DNA of 64,000 bases from Vibrio sp. ED004 (GTDB lineage Bacteria; Pseudomonadota; Gammaproteobacteria; Enterobacterales; Vibrionaceae): contig NZ_CP066149.1 of the NCBI RefSeq assembly GCF_023206395.1, positions 2,790,001-2,854,000 of the forward strand, written 5' to 3'. Within the stretch, counting starts at the first letter, position 1. Every line of letters starts with the position of its first letter. Both the position numbers and the translations under genes were made by a program. Below the pieces are notes generated by a model. That model searched no databases and was not told the DNA's origin. It was given only the letters and a program-made list of their open reading frames with translations. This document shows positions 43,629-53,201 of the stretch, piece by piece.

Positions 43629-44624
43629 ATGTTTAAGCCTCTTACCCTACTGTCTGTATCTGCTCTGGCACTCACAAGTTTTAATGCTGCTGCAAACTGT
43701 GACCCTGGTGAAATCGTGATTAAATTCAGTCACGTAACTAATACTGATAAGCACCCGAAAGGCATTGCCGCTTCTCTACTAGAAGAGCGAGTAAACACTG
43801 AAATGAATGGTAAAGCTTGTATGCAAGTTTTCCCTAACTCGACGCTTTACGATGATAATAAGGTACTGGAAGCCCTGTTAAATGGTGATGTTCAAATGGC
43901 GGCACCTTCGCTGTCTAAATTTGAGAAGTTCACCAAGAAATACCGCATTTTTGACCTTCCGTTCCTATTTGAAGATGTAGACGCTGTTGACCGTTTCCAA
44001 AACTCAGAATCTGGTGAAAAACTGAAGAATGCAATGAAACGTCGTGGCCTACAGGGTCTAGCGTTTTGGCACAATGGCATGAAACAGATGTCGGCGAACA
44101 AACCTCTTATCAACCCTGAAGATGCGGAAGGTTTGAAATTCCGTGTTCAAGCATCAGATGTATTGGTGGCTCAGTTTGAACAACTAGGCGCTAACCCACA
44201 GAAGATGTCTTTCAAAGAAGTGTACGGTGGCCTGCAAACTAAGGTTATCGATGGCCAAGAAAACACATGGTCAAACATCTACGGTAAGAAGTTCTTTGAA
44301 GTACAAGACGGCGTGACTGAAACCAATCACGGCATTTTGGATTACCTAGTCGTAACGTCAAACGACTTCTGGAAAGACCTACCTGAAGATGTACGTACAC
44401 AGCTTGGTACTATCGTTCAAGAAGTGTCTGAGACGCGTAACGCAGAATCTTCAAAAGTTAACCTAGCGAACAAAAACAACATCATCGAAGCGGGTGGTGA
44501 GGTTCGTACGCTTACGCCTGAACAGCGTGAAGCATGGGTAACTGCGCTTCAACCAGTATGGAAGAAGTTTGAAAAAGACATCGGTTCAGACCTTATCGAT
44601 GCAGCGTTAGCTTCAAACCAATAA
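43629..44624 (+). CDS. dctP: TRAP dicarboxylate transporter binding protein DctP
   Basis: A 331-residue periplasmic binding protein of a TRAP transporter. A signal peptide spans residues 1-22, ending near NAAA, and the mature region starts with FSHVTNTDKHPKGIAA. The ligand-pairing Arg is in GLKFRVQASDVLV, followed by KEVYGGLQTKVIDGQENTWSNIY, typical of C4-dicarboxylate DctP. It has a strong AAGGAG ribosome site and is first in dctPQM. A stable hairpin after the stop probably keeps binding-protein mRNA in excess. Likely ligands are succinate, fumarate and malate. Confidence 0.93.
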   Translation: MFKPLTLLSVSALALTSFNAAANCDPGEIVIKFSHVTNTDKHPKGIAASLLEERVNTEMNGKACMQVFPNSTLYDDNKVLEALLNGDVQMAAPSLSKFEKFTKKYRIFDLPFLFEDVDAVDRFQNSESGEKLKNAMKRRGLQGLAFWHNGMKQMSANKPLINPEDAEGLKFRVQASDVLVAQFEQLGANPQKMSFKEVYGGLQTKVIDGQENTWSNIYGKKFFEVQDGVTETNHGILDYLVVTSNDFWKDLPEDVRTQLGTIVQEVSETRNAESSKVNLANKNNIIEAGGEVRTLTPEQREAWVTALQPVWKKFEKDIGSDLIDAALASNQ

Positions 44625-44630
44625 CACCGC

Positions 44631-44661
44631 TAAGGGAGTGGCGAGTATTCGTCACTCCTTA
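44631..44661 (+). promoter_or_regulatory. Intercistronic hairpin between dctP and dctQ
   Basis: TAAGGGAGTGGCGA pairs with TCGTCACTCCTTA around a GTAT loop, with no T-run. It matches the position of mRNA-stabilising hairpins after binding-protein genes. Confidence 0.55.
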
Positions 44662-44688
44662 TTAAAACAATTATAAGCGGAGTCAATT

Positions 44689-45444
44689 ATGGAAAAGCCT
44701 CAAATGGAACAACCAAATTCTAGCGAATCAGCACTGGAAACCTCTCTTTTTTCCAAAGTCGGAAGAGTTACGGATGTGATTGAAGAGTCATTAATCGCAT
44801 TTTTCCTTGGCGCAATGACGCTACTTACTTTTGCCAATGTGGTATTTCGATACGCATTCAATGACAACATCTTATGGGCACTGGAACTGACGGTGTTCAT
44901 GTTTGCTTGGATGGTGTTAGTGGGCGCATCTTATGGCGTTAAAAAACACTTCCACATCGGTGTTGATGTGATCATCAACCTTGCCCCAGAAAAGCTACGC
45001 AAAGTGTATGCGCTAATCGCTGTGACAAGCTGCCTAGCATTTTCAATCTTACTTCTTATCGGCTCTTGGAATTATTGGTATCCATTCGCGACCGATCGCG
45101 CATGGTATGAAACTGATGATATCCCAATGCCAGAGATACTTCAGTTTCTTGCTGATTGGCTGAATGAAGGCGAGCGATACGAGAAACTGCCACGTTTTAT
45201 TCCTTATATGGCGCTGCCGATTGGTATGGCAATGCTGACGTTCCGTTTTGCTCAAGTTGCTTACCAAGTAGTAACGGGCAAGCTTGATCGCATGATTGCA
45301 GGACACGAAGCCGAAGAAGAGCTGGATGCGTTGAAAGCGGACGTGCTAGCGGGCTCTGACGAAGATGCGACAGCGGTATTGAATTCGACTCCGCAGAACA
45401 AAGCGAATGAGTCGAGTACAAAATCTAACGGTAAGGAAGACTAA
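44689..45444 (+). CDS. dctQ: TRAP transporter small membrane subunit DctQ
   Basis: A 251-residue four-helix membrane subunit that links DctP and DctM. TM segments are at about residues 28-50, 58-78, 100-125 and 165-185; FRYAFNDNILWALELTVFMFAWMVLVGASYGVKKHFHIGVDV is the conserved core. It is longer than many DctQ proteins because of a ~45-residue acidic, Ser/Thr/Asn-rich C-terminal tail. It ends 2 bp before dctM. Confidence 0.9.
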   Translation: MEKPQMEQPNSSESALETSLFSKVGRVTDVIEESLIAFFLGAMTLLTFANVVFRYAFNDNILWALELTVFMFAWMVLVGASYGVKKHFHIGVDVIINLAPEKLRKVYALIAVTSCLAFSILLLIGSWNYWYPFATDRAWYETDDIPMPEILQFLADWLNEGERYEKLPRFIPYMALPIGMAMLTFRFAQVAYQVVTGKLDRMIAGHEAEEELDALKADVLAGSDEDATAVLNSTPQNKANESSTKSNGKED

Positions 45445-45446
45445 TC

Positions 45447-46808
45447 ATGGCAATGTTATTTCTATTTTTAATGGTAATTGCTTTCATGTTGGTCGGTGTA
45501 CCAATTGCAATTTCCCTCGGTTTATCGAGCGTAATATTCTTATTGATGCATTCAGATGCGTCATTAGCTTCAGTCGCACAAACGCTGTTTAATGCTTTTG
45601 CTGGCCACTACACACTCTTAGCGATTCCTTTCTTTATCTTGGCCTCTAGCTTCATGTCTACTGGTGGCGTGGCGAAACGTATTATCCGTTTTGCTATCGC
45701 AATGGTGGGTTGGTTCCGCGGTGGCTTGGCGATGGCGTCGGTTGTGGCATGTATGATGTTCGCAGCCCTTTCTGGTTCATCTCCTGCAACGGTAGTGGCT
45801 ATCGGTAGTATTGTTATTGCGGGCATGATCAAAAACGGCTATTCAAAAGAGTTCGCGGCAGGGGTTATCTGTAACGCGGGTACCTTAGGGATCTTGATTC
45901 CACCGTCAATCGTGATGGTGGTATACGCAGCGGCGACCGATGTATCGGTAGGTCGTATGTTCTTAGGTGGCGTTATTCCTGGCCTATTGGCGGGTGTGAT
46001 GCTGATGATTGCTATCTACATTGCAGCACGGATTAAGAAGATTCCGGCACAGCCATTTGTGGGTTGGGGTGAGATGTTCGCAGCTGCGAAAGATGCGAGT
46101 TGGGGTTTGCTGCTGATTGTCATCATTTTAGGTGGTATCTACGGCGGTATCTTTACACCGACAGAAGCGGCGGCCGTCGCAGCGGTGTATGCCTTCTTTA
46201 TTGCCAACTTTATCTACAAAGATATGGGTCCGTTTGCGGACAAGAACAATACAAAACCAGCGCTGGTAAAAGTGTTCCAAACGTTTTTCCATAAAGACAC
46301 TAAAGACACGCTTTACGATGCAGGCAAGCTGACGATCATGCTGCTGTTTATCATTGCCAACGCTCTGATTCTTAAGCATGTACTGACCGAAGAACGCATT
46401 CCTCAAATGATCACTGAGTCTATGCTCTCTGCGGGCTTAGGGCCGATCACCTTCTTGATTGTAGTGAACGTTTTACTCTTGATTGGTGGTCAGTTCATGG
46501 AGCCATCAGGCTTGCTGATCATCGTTGCGCCATTGGTATTCCCAATCGCTATTGCACTCGGTATCGACCCAATCCACCTAGGTATCATGATGGTAGTGAA
46601 CATGGAGATAGGGATGATAACGCCGCCTGTCGGGCTCAATTTGTTTGTGACTGCCGGGGTCGCCAAGATGTCGATGATGAACGTGGTGAAAGCGGCACTG
46701 CCGTGGGTGGGCGTGATGTTCTTATTCCTGATTATCGTCACTTACGTGCCGTGGGTATCTACATGGTTACCGACCACATTGATGGGACCGGAAATCATAA
46801 CCAAGTAA
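45447..46808 (+). CDS. dctM: TRAP transporter large membrane subunit DctM
   Basis: A 453-residue sodium-coupled carrier subunit with about twelve hydrophobic segments. Typical DctM stretches are FMLVGVPIAISLGLSS, AALSGSSPATVVAIGSI, GTLGILIPPSIVMVVY, EAAAVAAVYAF and IGMITPPVGLNLFVTAG. It acts with DctQ and DctP to take up C4-dicarboxylates. The last codons and stop lie within the first unit of a short tandem repeat (46801-46860). Confidence 0.94.
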   Translation: MAMLFLFLMVIAFMLVGVPIAISLGLSSVIFLLMHSDASLASVAQTLFNAFAGHYTLLAIPFFILASSFMSTGGVAKRIIRFAIAMVGWFRGGLAMASVVACMMFAALSGSSPATVVAIGSIVIAGMIKNGYSKEFAAGVICNAGTLGILIPPSIVMVVYAAATDVSVGRMFLGGVIPGLLAGVMLMIAIYIAARIKKIPAQPFVGWGEMFAAAKDASWGLLLIVIILGGIYGGIFTPTEAAAVAAVYAFFIANFIYKDMGPFADKNNTKPALVKVFQTFFHKDTKDTLYDAGKLTIMLLFIIANALILKHVLTEERIPQMITESMLSAGLGPITFLIVVNVLLLIGGQFMEPSGLLIIVAPLVFPIAIALGIDPIHLGIMMVVNMEIGMITPPVGLNLFVTAGVAKMSMMNVVKAALPWVGVMFLFLIIVTYVPWVSTWLPTTLMGPEIITK

Positions 46809-46860
46809 CTATTCCACGTAGTTATTCCAAGTAGCTATTTGCTCCAAGTAGCTATTTGAA
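46801..46860. repeat. Four-copy short tandem repeat spanning the dctM stop
   Basis: Units CCAAGTAACTATT, CCACGTAGTTATT, CCAAGTAGCTATTTGCT and CCAAGTAGCTATTTGAA run head to tail. The first unit contains the dctM TAA stop (46806-46808). The units are 13-17 bp and imperfect. Confidence 0.7.
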
Positions 46861-46887
46861 CCATTCACTGACATGGAATTTAATCCA

Positions 46888-46919
46888 TAAAAAATGAGGA
46901 GGTCGCTAGACCTCCTCAT
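46888..46919 (-). terminator. Terminator overlapping the end of the 57-residue ORF
   Basis: On the minus strand ATGAGGAGGTC pairs perfectly with GACCTCCTCAT and a T-run follows. The upstream arm encodes the last residues and the stop codon TAG sits in the loop. Confidence 0.8.
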
Positions 46920-47079
46920 CTATATTTCTGCCACGATTTGATTGAGGGTTTATCTGCTCATACAAAGCGCGTTTGGCTTCTAATTCTGGCGTATTTAAAT
47001 CGACGTGATGATCTGTATAGTAAATGCCATCTATCTCAAAAGTGTCAGTAATCGATGGTACTCTCGTTTTCTCACCCAT
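46906..47079 (-). CDS. Hypothetical 57-residue protein
   Basis: A small soluble, acidic protein (MGEKTRVPSITDTFEIDGIY..., ending NRGRNIDEEV). AAGGAAG lies 7 nt before ATG 47079; the frame opens further to 47112 but lacks a better start. A perfect terminator overlaps its stop, which supports a real transcript. No family recognised. It lies between convergent dctM and, upstream on the same strand, the dctD stop (47158). Confidence 0.6.
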   Translation of the reverse strand: MGEKTRVPSITDTFEIDGIYYTDHHVDLNTPELEAKRALYEQINPQSNRGRNIDEEV

Positions 47080-47157
47080 AACCACTTCCTTATTATATTT
47101 ATTGCATAACATCCTGTTATTGAAATAAGTATAGGTGATCTTGCTCGCAAATCTAAT

Positions 47158-48507
47158 TTAGTTTGGTTCTACCTTATAAGACTCTTTCGTTAGCTGGTGT
47201 TTTTGCATCTTGTCGTAGAGGGTTTTTCTAGGTAATTGCAGTCTCTCCATGGTCTCTTTTATGCTGCCATTACATTCAATAAGTGCTTGCTTCAGCGTGT
47301 TTTTTTCGAAGTCAGATACCAGTTCAGCTAAGGACAGCTCTTGAGCCGTTTTACTGATGCTGTCTGATAAGTGAGAAAGCTTACCTAAAAGCACAAAACG
47401 CTCTGCAGTATTACGTAATTCTCGAACATTTCCCGGCCAATCATGAGCGAGAAGGGCATGAAGCTCTTTTTGAGGAAGTGCTGGGGCTGTCTTGCCATAG
47501 CGAGCCGCCGCCACCAATAGGAAGTGGTGGAAAAGGGCAGGGATGTCTTCTTGTCGGTTTCTCAATGGGGGTAAGTCTAGGGTGACGACATTGAGTCGGT
47601 AATAAAGATCTTGGCGGAAGGTGCCTTCTTCAGCCGCTTTTTTTAAGTCGACTTTGGTTGCCGCAATTACGCGGATATCTAAGGGAACTAACCCGTTTGA
47701 ACCAACCCTTTCGATGACACGTTCTTGCAATACACGCAGTAAACGAATTTGTGCTTGCATCGGCATGGATTCGATTTCATCTAAAAATAGGGTGCCGCCC
47801 TGAGCAAACTCGAACTTACCGACACGCTTACTTTCTGCGCCAGTAAACGCGCCTTTCTCGTGGCCATAGAGTTCACTCTCAATGAGGTTCTCAGGCACCG
47901 CACCGCAGTTGACCGCGACAAAGTTTTGTTCTCGGCGGCTGCTTTGTTCATGCAGAGAACGTGCAACCAGCTCTTTACCTGTGCCTGTTTCACCAAAGAG
48001 CAAGATATCGGCATTGGTGTCGGCAACATGGGTGATGATGGAACGCAGCTCGGTCATGGATTGCGTGTCACCAATGATTCTCGGGCCCAGCGCTTTGCTG
48101 GCTTTGAGCGAACGCTTAAGCTCAAGATTTTCCAAGGTCAGTTGGCGCTTTTCTATTGCGCGTTTGGTGGTTTCGATAAGACGTTCATTAGCGAACGGTT
48201 TTTCAATGAAATCATAGGCCCCGTCTTGAATCGCTTGCACCGCCATCGAGATGTCACCATGGCCAGTGATCATAATGACGGGAATCTCTTTGTCTTTATG
48301 CATGACGGTGTTGAGCAGGTCATGCCCAGAGATACCCGGCAAGCAGATATCAGTGATGATCACGTGAGGCAATCCATTCTCTTGAATCGCGATCAGGGCC
48401 GATTCCGCATCGGGAAAGAATTCGGCATCAATATCCGCGAGTTCGAAGCTCTGTTCAATCGCCATTCTTAGGTCAGATTCATCATCAATGAAGTAGACGT
48501 GACACAT
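47158..48507 (-). CDS. dctD: C4-dicarboxylate response regulator DctD (sigma-54 activator)
   Basis: A 449-residue NtrC-family activator. The receiver domain (residues 1-120) has the phospho-Asp in VIITDICLPG and Lys in FIEKPF. The AAA+ domain (~145-375) has Walker A GETGTGKELVA, the sigma-54 contact loop GAFTGA, and Walker B GGTLFLDEI. The C-terminal Fis-type helix-turn-helix is GSIKETMERLQLPRKTLYDKM. AAGGAAC precedes the ATG. It lies downstream of dctB on the same strand (148-bp gap) and presumably activates the sigma-54 promoter before dctP. Confidence 0.94.
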   Translation of the reverse strand: MCHVYFIDDESDLRMAIEQSFELADIDAEFFPDAESALIAIQENGLPHVIITDICLPGISGHDLLNTVMHKDKEIPVIMITGHGDISMAVQAIQDGAYDFIEKPFANERLIETTKRAIEKRQLTLENLELKRSLKASKALGPRIIGDTQSMTELRSIITHVADTNADILLFGETGTGKELVARSLHEQSSRREQNFVAVNCGAVPENLIESELYGHEKGAFTGAESKRVGKFEFAQGGTLFLDEIESMPMQAQIRLLRVLQERVIERVGSNGLVPLDIRVIAATKVDLKKAAEEGTFRQDLYYRLNVVTLDLPPLRNRQEDIPALFHHFLLVAAARYGKTAPALPQKELHALLAHDWPGNVRELRNTAERFVLLGKLSHLSDSISKTAQELSLAELVSDFEKNTLKQALIECNGSIKETMERLQLPRKTLYDKMQKHQLTKESYKVEPN

Positions 48508-48655
48508 AGTTGTTCCTTTACTCTTTTATGCTGATTATCGCTGAGTTTGTTTATTAGGCCGTATTTGAACGGACTCATCTCAGTCTGTTATTTTTGCTTC
48601 GTGTGCTGGGTTTTATTCTTTTTGTTCTTTGCTGTTCTTGTTCTTTCTGTTGCTC

Positions 48656-50449
48656 TTACTGTTGTTTCATAACGGGTAACTCTATGCTAAATCGAGCACC
48701 GCCTTGTGGACTTGTTCCTGTCGTGAGCTTGCCGTTAATCCCGCTGATTATCTGTTGAGATATCGATAGCCCAAGCCCTAAGCCATTCTTCTTTGTCGTA
48801 TGGAAGGGTTCGAAAAAGTTTCCGCTCGAAGAGGAAGTAAAGCCGGGGCCATTATCATCGACGTGGATCAGTAGCGTGTTGGCTTCATCTGTCTCTTTAA
48901 CTTCTAATAGGATAGCCAACTGCTTGTCGTCTTGGCTTTCCATCGCCTGAATCGCGTTGGTGAGTAGGTTAATAATGACCTGCTCGAGCTGGATGGCATT
49001 GGCGAGTATGCATGCATCAAAGGTTTCAGGCAGCTCATTGGTCTTGACTCGCTCACTCTTGAGTTGTGGCTTCATCAATTCCCTAGATGAATGCAATACA
49101 GGGAGGATCTGTAATATGTGCAGCTCTTCCGCGGTCGACTTTTTAGCAAAGGAGCGAAGCTGGTGGCTAATTTTCGCCATGCGATCGGTGAGGGCTGAAA
49201 TACGCGATAAGTTGTCATCGACACGATCGGTTTTCTCTTTGGCGAGAAAAAGTCGGCCATTGTCGGCGTAGCTACGAATCGCAGCGAGTGGGTTATTCAG
49301 TTCGTGGCTGATGCTTGCTGACATCTGACCTAATACCGCCAATTTTGCCGCTTGGATGAGCTCGTCTTGAGTGTGTCTGAGTACCCGCTCGGTTTCGATA
49401 CGTTGCTTGATCTCAACGTGTAGTTCAGAGGTTCTTTCGAGTACTTGAAACTCTAGTTTTTGGTTAGCTTCTGACTGCAGCCTGTCGATCTGAGCACGCC
49501 TATGTTGACGGTGCAGATTAAGTTGGATGACCAGATAAATGATCGCAAAGACCAAACTCAACACCACCATATAGGCGACCAAGTCCCACCAAACCAAGTG
49601 GGTGGGAGAGAAGACCCTAACCGTTAATCCAGGATCAGGTAGAAAGCGTGAAGAGGTGAAGAACTTCTCTTTAACTAAGCGGTGAGACGAGCGAATACTG
49701 CTGGTGGGGCTTTCTAGGTCGCCAGAGAAATGCAGGCTTTCAATTTGAGTATCGAGGTATTGTTGATTCTCTCGAATGCGAGTTTGCTGTGCTGCATCAA
49801 GAGGTTGAAGACTTTTGAATAGCCACTCTGGATTGCTCGACATGAAAATAATCTGGTCTTTATCATCAGCGACAAAAAAACTCTGTTTGCCTTGCCAGCT
49901 TGCTTCAATCAAAGACAAATCCATTTTTACCACAATTACACCAATGATTTCAGCGGCATAGGAAACAGGGTAAGAATAATAGTAACCACGCTTGCCCGAG
50001 GTTGAGCCTAAGGCAAAGTATTGTTTTTCATGCCCTTGAATGGCTTGTTGGTAATAAGGGCGAAAGGCGAAATTACGCCCGACAAATGAGTGCTTTAAGT
50101 CCCAATTACTGGCCGAGATAGTGGTGCCAATGTTATCCAATAAATAGGTATCGGATGCCTGAATCACTGTGTTGACGTGCTCTAGATAGCGGTTGGTTAG
50201 CTCTATCTGGGCAGAATTGCTTGGCGAGTGTAGGGCATCGATCAGCTCTTTATCTTTTGAAAGTAGTTCTGGGATGTGGGCGAACTTGTCCAATTGGCTG
50301 GCAACGTGAACGGAAAAACGGTCTAAGTTAGATTGATGATCATTTAACAAACTTTCATGGCTTGTGCTCCACACCCAATGACCGCCAAACACCATCAGTA
50401 AACTGTATGTGGCCATTAACAGTATTGGGATTCTAAAAGCTTGAAACAT
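48656..50449 (-). CDS. dctB: C4-dicarboxylate sensor kinase DctB
   Basis: A 597-residue membrane histidine kinase. TM1 is at about residues 8-28. A large periplasmic double-PAS (dCache-like) sensor follows to ~280, then TM2 near 290-312 (LVAYMVVLSLVFAIIYLVIQL), a coiled coil, and the H-box MSASISHELNNPLAAIRSYADNG. The ATPase domain has NAIQAMES, DNGPGF and GLGLGLSIS. It senses external dicarboxylates and phosphorylates DctD. The 148 bp to dctD contain AAAGAACA-like purine-rich repeats (minus strand) but no terminator. Confidence 0.93.
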   Translation of the reverse strand: MFQAFRIPILLMATYSLLMVFGGHWVWSTSHESLLNDHQSNLDRFSVHVASQLDKFAHIPELLSKDKELIDALHSPSNSAQIELTNRYLEHVNTVIQASDTYLLDNIGTTISASNWDLKHSFVGRNFAFRPYYQQAIQGHEKQYFALGSTSGKRGYYYSYPVSYAAEIIGVIVVKMDLSLIEASWQGKQSFFVADDKDQIIFMSSNPEWLFKSLQPLDAAQQTRIRENQQYLDTQIESLHFSGDLESPTSSIRSSHRLVKEKFFTSSRFLPDPGLTVRVFSPTHLVWWDLVAYMVVLSLVFAIIYLVIQLNLHRQHRRAQIDRLQSEANQKLEFQVLERTSELHVEIKQRIETERVLRHTQDELIQAAKLAVLGQMSASISHELNNPLAAIRSYADNGRLFLAKEKTDRVDDNLSRISALTDRMAKISHQLRSFAKKSTAEELHILQILPVLHSSRELMKPQLKSERVKTNELPETFDACILANAIQLEQVIINLLTNAIQAMESQDDKQLAILLEVKETDEANTLLIHVDDNGPGFTSSSSGNFFEPFHTTKKNGLGLGLSISQQIISGINGKLTTGTSPQGGARFSIELPVMKQQ

Positions 50450-51089
50450 GAAGGCTCTCCGCTAATTTCTTTGGTAGACAATCAAGCCTGTCTTCTCTCG
50501 TTTATGGTAGCAAATAGCGGTAGTTTTTGCTGAAAGCCGAGAGTGAACAGATGGGTGTAGGTTAAGGGTTTGTAACGGGGATTGTTGAAAAAGTTATCGA
50601 CTCTGAGGGGTAAAACAAGAGCAAGATCTCTTTTTAAGGTTTTTAGGAAAAAAAGCCCTCGATTCCCTTGAAAAAGTCGCTATTGTCCCCATTTCTGTTG
50701 TGCTAAGTGATGTTTTGATCGTTTTTGTATCATTTAGTTGGACGAATTTAGAGCATTCATCATCAAGCAGAGGTGAACGGCTCGACAGAGATTAAACAGA
50801 TCGCTAGAATGTCGCGTCTAAAATTTCTGTCCTGAGGCTAATCGGAGATACCTTTCTTGTTTCTGAAAACAAGCTTTGTTGCGTTTTAATTGGCGCGTGA
50901 AGAACGAAGATATCGCTGATTAGTCTGGTGTTTGGTTGAATAATCAATTCAGACATCAATGCTCGATTTTAAATTAGGTGTTCGGATAGAGCACTACACA
51001 AGGATGCAGCCAACAACGTCGGCTTTTGAATTAAAGCTAAGTTACGGCTCATATGCTCAGATTACTGAGCCAGTTTTGAGGTTTATATA
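50450..51089 (+). promoter_or_regulatory. Long tig leader region with inverted repeat
   Basis: A 640-bp region with no credible gene. It contains the heat-shock promoter at 50667-50694. Further down, CTAATCGGAGATA (50838-50850) can pair with TATCGCTGATTAG (50911-50923; 11 of 13 matched), enclosing a smaller CTTGTTT/AAAACAAG hairpin. If transcription begins near 50703, the tig mRNA has a structured leader of about 390 nt. Confidence 0.5.
50667..50694 (+). promoter_or_regulatory. Consensus sigma-32 (RpoH) promoter upstream of tig
   Basis: CTTGAAA (50667-50673), a 13-bp spacer, then CCCCATTT (50687-50694) is an exact match to the heat-shock promoter consensus. It lies about 395 nt before the tig start codon, on the same strand. 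Confidence 0.75.
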
Positions 51090-52388
51090 ATGCAAGTTAC
51101 TGTTGAAACGCTAGAAGGCCTAGAGCGCCGTCTTAATATTACTGTTCCTGCTGCTAACATCGAAGATGCAGTTACAGCTGAACTACGCAACATCGCGAAA
51201 AACCGTCGTTTCGATGGTTTCCGTAAAGGCAAAGTGCCAATGAAGATGGTTGCTAAAATGTACGGCAAAGCAGTACGTCAAGACGTGATGGGCGAAGTAA
51301 TGCAACGTCACTTCATCGAAGCGATCGTTAAAGAGAAAATCAACCCAGCTGGCGCACCAACTTTCGCACCAGTTGAAAACAACGAAGGCGCTGACCTAGT
51401 ATTCAACGCAACTTTTGAAGTTTACCCAGAAGTTGAGCTGAAAGGTCTAGAAAACATCACTGTTGAGAAACCAGCAGTAGAAGTTAAAGACGCAGACGTT
51501 GAAGAGATGATCGAAACTCTACGTAAGCAACAAGCAACTTGGACTGAAGTTGAAGCTGCAGCTGACGCTGGTTCTCGTGCAACTATCGACTTCGTTGGTT
51601 CTATCGACGGTGAAGAGTTCGAAGGCGGTAAAGCTGAGAACTTCCCACTAGAGATGGGTGCTGGTCGCATGATCCCTGGCTTCGAAGACGGTATCGTTGG
51701 TAAAACAGCAGGTATGGAATTCGAAATCGACGTAAACTTCCCAGAAGATTACCACGCTGAAAACCTAAAAGGTAAAGCGGCTAAGTTCTCTATCAAGCTG
51801 AATAAAGTTGAAGCTCGTGAACTTCCAGAACTAAACGAAGAATTCGTTTCTAAGTTCGGCGCTGCTGACGGTGTTGAAGGCCTTAAAGCTGAAGTTCGTA
51901 AGAACATGGAGCGTGAGCTTAAGCAAGCTGTTAAGAACCGCATCAAAGAGCAAGCTATCGACGGTCTAGTTAACGAAAACAACATCGACGTACCTTCTGC
52001 TCTTATCGATCAAGAAATCGGTGTTCTACGTCAACAAGCTGCTCAACGTTTCGGTGGCAACACTGAAGCTGCTGACCAACTTCCACGTGAGCTGTTCGAA
52101 GAGCAAGCTAAACGTCGCGTAGTTGTAGGTCTTCTTCTTGGTGAAGTAATCAAGACTGAAGAGCTAAAAGCTGACGACGAGAAAGTTAAAGCTATCATTG
52201 AAGAGATGGCTACAGCATACGAAGATCCAACAGAAGTTATTGCTTACTACGAGCAAAACGAGCAAATGATGAACAACATGCGCAATGTTGCTCTAGAAGA
52301 GCAAGCTATTGATGCAATCATCGCTAAAGCTCAAGTTTCTGATAAAGAAGTTAGCTTCAACGAGCTAATGAATCAGCAACCTGCTTAA
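51090..52388 (+). CDS. tig: Trigger factor (ribosome-associated chaperone)
   Basis: A 432-residue chaperone and peptidyl-prolyl isomerase that binds nascent chains at the ribosome exit. The N-terminal ribosome-binding loop contains [19 protein letters not shown]. The FKBP-type PPIase domain (~160-245) begins with [17 protein letters not shown], and the helical arms follow to the C-terminus (MNQQPA). Codon use is strongly biased, as expected for an abundant protein. First gene of the tig-clpP-clpX-lon block. Confidence 0.97.
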   Translation: MQVTVETLEGLERRLNITVPAANIEDAVTAELRNIAKNRRFDGFRKGKVPMKMVAKMYGKAVRQDVMGEVMQRHFIEAIVKEKINPAGAPTFAPVENNEGADLVFNATFEVYPEVELKGLENITVEKPAVEVKDADVEEMIETLRKQQATWTEVEAAADAGSRATIDFVGSIDGEEFEGGKAENFPLEMGAGRMIPGFEDGIVGKTAGMEFEIDVNFPEDYHAENLKGKAAKFSIKLNKVEARELPELNEEFVSKFGAADGVEGLKAEVRKNMERELKQAVKNRIKEQAIDGLVNENNIDVPSALIDQEIGVLRQQAAQRFGGNTEAADQLPRELFEEQAKRRVVVGLLLGEVIKTEELKADDEKVKAIIEEMATAYEDPTEVIAYYEQNEQMMNNMRNVALEEQAIDAIIAKAQVSDKEVSFNELMNQQPA

Positions 52389-52440
52389 TATAGTAATATC
52401 TGACGTAGAAGGTTGACGTACGGTCAACAATTCTGCTAAC

Positions 52441-52480
52441 AATGGTCCGTATGATTTAATCATTCGGGCCATTTATTTTA
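52441..52480 (+). terminator. Hairpin between tig and clpP (terminator or attenuator)
   Basis: AATGGTCCGTATGAT pairs with ATCATTCGGGCCATT (one mismatch, one wobble, TTA loop), with a weak T-rich tail. Just upstream, TTGACG (52413) and TAACAA (52437) with 18-bp spacing form a possible clpP promoter, inside which GTTGAC-GTACG-GTCAAC is an inverted repeat. Confidence 0.55.
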
Positions 52481-52493
52481 GGGACATAAGAAT

Positions 52494-53120
52494 ATGAGCT
52501 ACCAAGAAAAAAACACAATGCCATCGATTATGGACGCACTAGTTCCTATGGTGGTTGAACAGACTTCCCGTGGTGAACGTTCTTACGATATTTATTCTCG
52601 TCTATTAAAAGAACGTATCATTTTCTTAACAGGTCAAGTGGAAGACCACATGGCAAATCTTGTCGTGGCGCAACTGCTTTTCTTGGAATCAGAAAACCCA
52701 GACAAAGATATCTATCTTTACATCAACTCACCTGGCGGTAGCGTAACAGCAGGCATGTCTATCTACGACACAATGCAGTTCATCAAGCCAAACGTGAGCA
52801 CAGTATGTATGGGTCAAGCTTGCTCTATGGGTGCATTCTTACTAGCAGGTGGTACTCCTGGTAAGCGTCACGTGCTTCCAAACTCACGTGTAATGATTCA
52901 CCAGCCACTTGGCGGCTTCCAAGGCCAAGCGTCTGATATTCAAATTCACGCGCAAGAGATCCTAACGATCAAACAAAAGCTAAACAAACTATTGGCAGAG
53001 CACACGGGGCAGCCTCTAGAAGTTGTTGAGCGCGATACAGATCGTGATAACTTCATGTCTGCTGATCAAGCAGTAGAATACGGCTTAGTGGATTCAGTTC
53101 TTAATCACCGCGGTCAATAA
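52494..53120 (+). CDS. clpP: ATP-dependent Clp protease proteolytic subunit ClpP
   Basis: A 208-residue serine peptidase forming the 14-subunit chamber. The catalytic triad is Ser in [14 protein letters not shown], His in [10 protein letters not shown] and Asp in [13 protein letters not shown]. The N-terminal ~14 residues are the usual self-cleaved propeptide (before [24 protein letters not shown]). It pairs with ClpX, encoded 81 bp downstream with no terminator between. Confidence 0.97.
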
Positions 53121-53201
53121 TTGCAGGGCAATTGTTTAACGCAAAGTGATTCAAATTGATATACACTCAAGCATAGAGAGTTAAGGCTAAGAGGTTAGCG
53201 A

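Noticed and set aside
47860..48471. 203-codon ORF antisense to dctD
   Set aside because: It is a shadow frame of the clearly recognised DctD coding sequence; no independent start signals.
51422..51670. Serine-rich antisense ORFs inside tig, clpX and lon
   Set aside because: Long antisense frames are expected where codon bias is strong; no translation signals.
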